Positions 63,306-64,000 of a DNA stretch of 64,000 nucleotides are shown here, piece after piece. Source of the stretch: Pseudoxanthobacter soli DSM 19599 (GTDB lineage: Bacteria; Pseudomonadota; Alphaproteobacteria; Rhizobiales; Segnochrobactraceae). Each line of letters begins with the position of its first letter. Position 1 is the stretch's first letter. The stretch spans positions 1-64,000 of the forward strand of contig NZ_FRXO01000004.1 of assembly GCF_900148505.1 (NCBI RefSeq). Reading direction: 5' to 3'. Below the pieces are notes generated by a model. That model did not search any database. It was not told the origin of the DNA and saw only the letters and a list, made by a program, of their open reading frames with translations. The translations under genes were made by a program, and so were the position numbers.

Positions 63306-64000
63306 GCCGCGCGCGAGTCGGCCGAGGCGGCGCGGCCGAGGATCATGTCTGCGGCCTTTTCCGCGATCATCAGCGTCGAGGCATTGGTGTTTGCCGATGG
63401 CATGGACGGCATGATCGAGGCATCGGCAACCCGCAGCCCCTCGATGCCATGCACGCGAAGCTCATGGTCCACCACCGTGCCGGGCTGATCGGCCGGGCCC
63501 ATCCGCGCCGTGCCGATCATGTGATAGACCGTCGTGCCTTTCTGCCGCGCGAAGGCCAGAAGTTCGTCGTCGCTCTCCAGATCGGGCGTCGGGGAGGTTT
63601 CGGCATCCATGTACTTCGCCAGCGGCGATGCCCGGAACAGCCGACGCGCGAGCCTCATGCCGCCGAGCAGGGAACGCCGGTCGGTTTCGTGGGTCAGGTA
63701 GTTCGGCTGGATCAGCGGCGGTTCGAACGGATCGCGGCTCTTGACGTGGGCGAAGCCGAGGCTCTCCGGCCGTTCCTGCCAGACGCCGAGGGTCAGGCCC
63801 GGGTGCTTGTCGAGAAGTCCGACCACGCCCTCGCGGAAGCTCGCCGGAGCGCAGGCGAATTCGAGATCGGGGCGGTCGAGCGAGGGGTCGGATTTCCAGA
63901 AGATGTGGACGAGCGACGGGCTGATGGCGAGCGGGCTCGGCAGACCGAGCAGCCAGCGCATCACCTGGATCGAGAGCGCCGGGCCCTGCACCAGGTTGTT
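63302..64000 (-). CDS. GMC family oxidoreductase, C-terminal part (5' end outside window)
   Basis: About 232 residues of the C-terminal half of an FAD-dependent glucose-methanol-choline oxidoreductase. The frame is open to the right edge. Active-site histidine segment TTVYHMIGTARMGPADQPGTVVDHELRVHGIEGLRVADASIMP (quoted in part) and second conserved NTNASTLMIAEKAADMI are as in choline-dehydrogenase-like enzymes. It probably oxidises an alcohol to an aldehyde or a lactol to a lactone, matching the lactonase two genes downstream. Substrate unknown. Confidence 0.9.
   Translation of the reverse strand, partial: NNLVQGPALSIQVMRWLLGLPSPLAISPSLVHIFWKSDPSLDRPDLEFACAPASFREGVVGLLDKHPGLTLGVWQERPESLGFAHVKSRDPFEPPLIQPNYLTHETDRRSLLGGMRLARRLFRASPLAKYMDAETSPTPDLESDDELLAFARQKGTTVYHMIGTARMGPADQPGTVVDHELRVHGIEGLRVADASIMPSMPSANTNASTLMIAEKAADMILGRAASADSRAA

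Overview
The window is GC-rich, densely packed bacterial DNA with many 1-4 base stop/start overlaps. Its content (myo-inositol catabolism under an RpiR-type regulator, single-domain and double-domain sugar ABC ATPases, De Ley-Doudoroff galactonate enzymes, an ssuADCB sulfonate operon, and 116-bp palindromic intergenic repeats) points to an alphaproteobacterium, most likely Hyphomicrobiales (Rhizobiales). The genus cannot be fixed from sequence alone. I see no rRNA, tRNA or CRISPR array.

Layout. 1-10.2 kb: a two-partner secretion locus. A very large exported adhesin (minus strand, cut by the left edge) and its outer-membrane transporter are separated by a plus-strand asparagine-type permease and a non-coding stretch with a possible insertion-sequence end. 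10.4-16.5 kb: housekeeping and sugar-acid genes: a DUF1345 membrane protein, glutathione-dependent formaldehyde dehydrogenase, gamma carbonic anhydrase, NikR, an iclR-dgoK-dgoA operon and a small ORF. 16.7-20.6 kb: ssuADCB alkanesulfonate operon. 20.6-22.4 kb: a visibly AT-richer pair of SGNH/GSCFA-type genes, probably acquired. 22.7-27.2 kb: P2-type cation ATPase, DUF2000 protein and AraC-type regulator.

27.2-48.5 kb is an inositol super-locus in two divergent arms around iolR. The leftward arm is iolR, iolD, iolE, an SDR, a TIM-barrel isomerase/epimerase and a Gfo/Idh/MocA dehydrogenase. The rightward arm is an aldehyde dehydrogenase, HpaI-type aldolase, D-2-hydroxyacid dehydrogenase, iolG, a second Gfo/Idh dehydrogenase, a three-gene sugar ABC importer, a third Gfo/Idh dehydrogenase, another hydroxyacid dehydrogenase, the iolC-DUF2090 fusion and iolB, ended by a strong hairpin. 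Three promoter regions of this locus carry the same 43-bp architecture, two imperfect GCAA-N6-TTGC palindromes exactly 29 bp apart, which I propose is the IolR operator.

48.6-51.9 kb: second copy of the 116-bp repeat, a Tat-exported beta carbonic anhydrase, an unrecognised protein with a C-terminal helix-turn-helix, a cupin and a GntR/FCD regulator. 52.3-61.8 kb: a plus-strand catabolic operon probably controlled by that GntR protein (3-hydroxyisobutyrate-dehydrogenase-type enzyme, carboxymuconolactone-decarboxylase-type protein, SCP2-like small protein, alpha/beta hydrolase, a second sugar-type ABC importer and succinate-semialdehyde dehydrogenase). It converges on a minus-strand operon (GMC oxidoreductase cut by the right edge, a small unknown protein, and a lactonase-type metallo-beta-lactamase-fold hydrolase). 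The combination suggests uptake and opening of a lactone or ester with oxidation to a semialdehyde and succinate, but the substrate is not evident.
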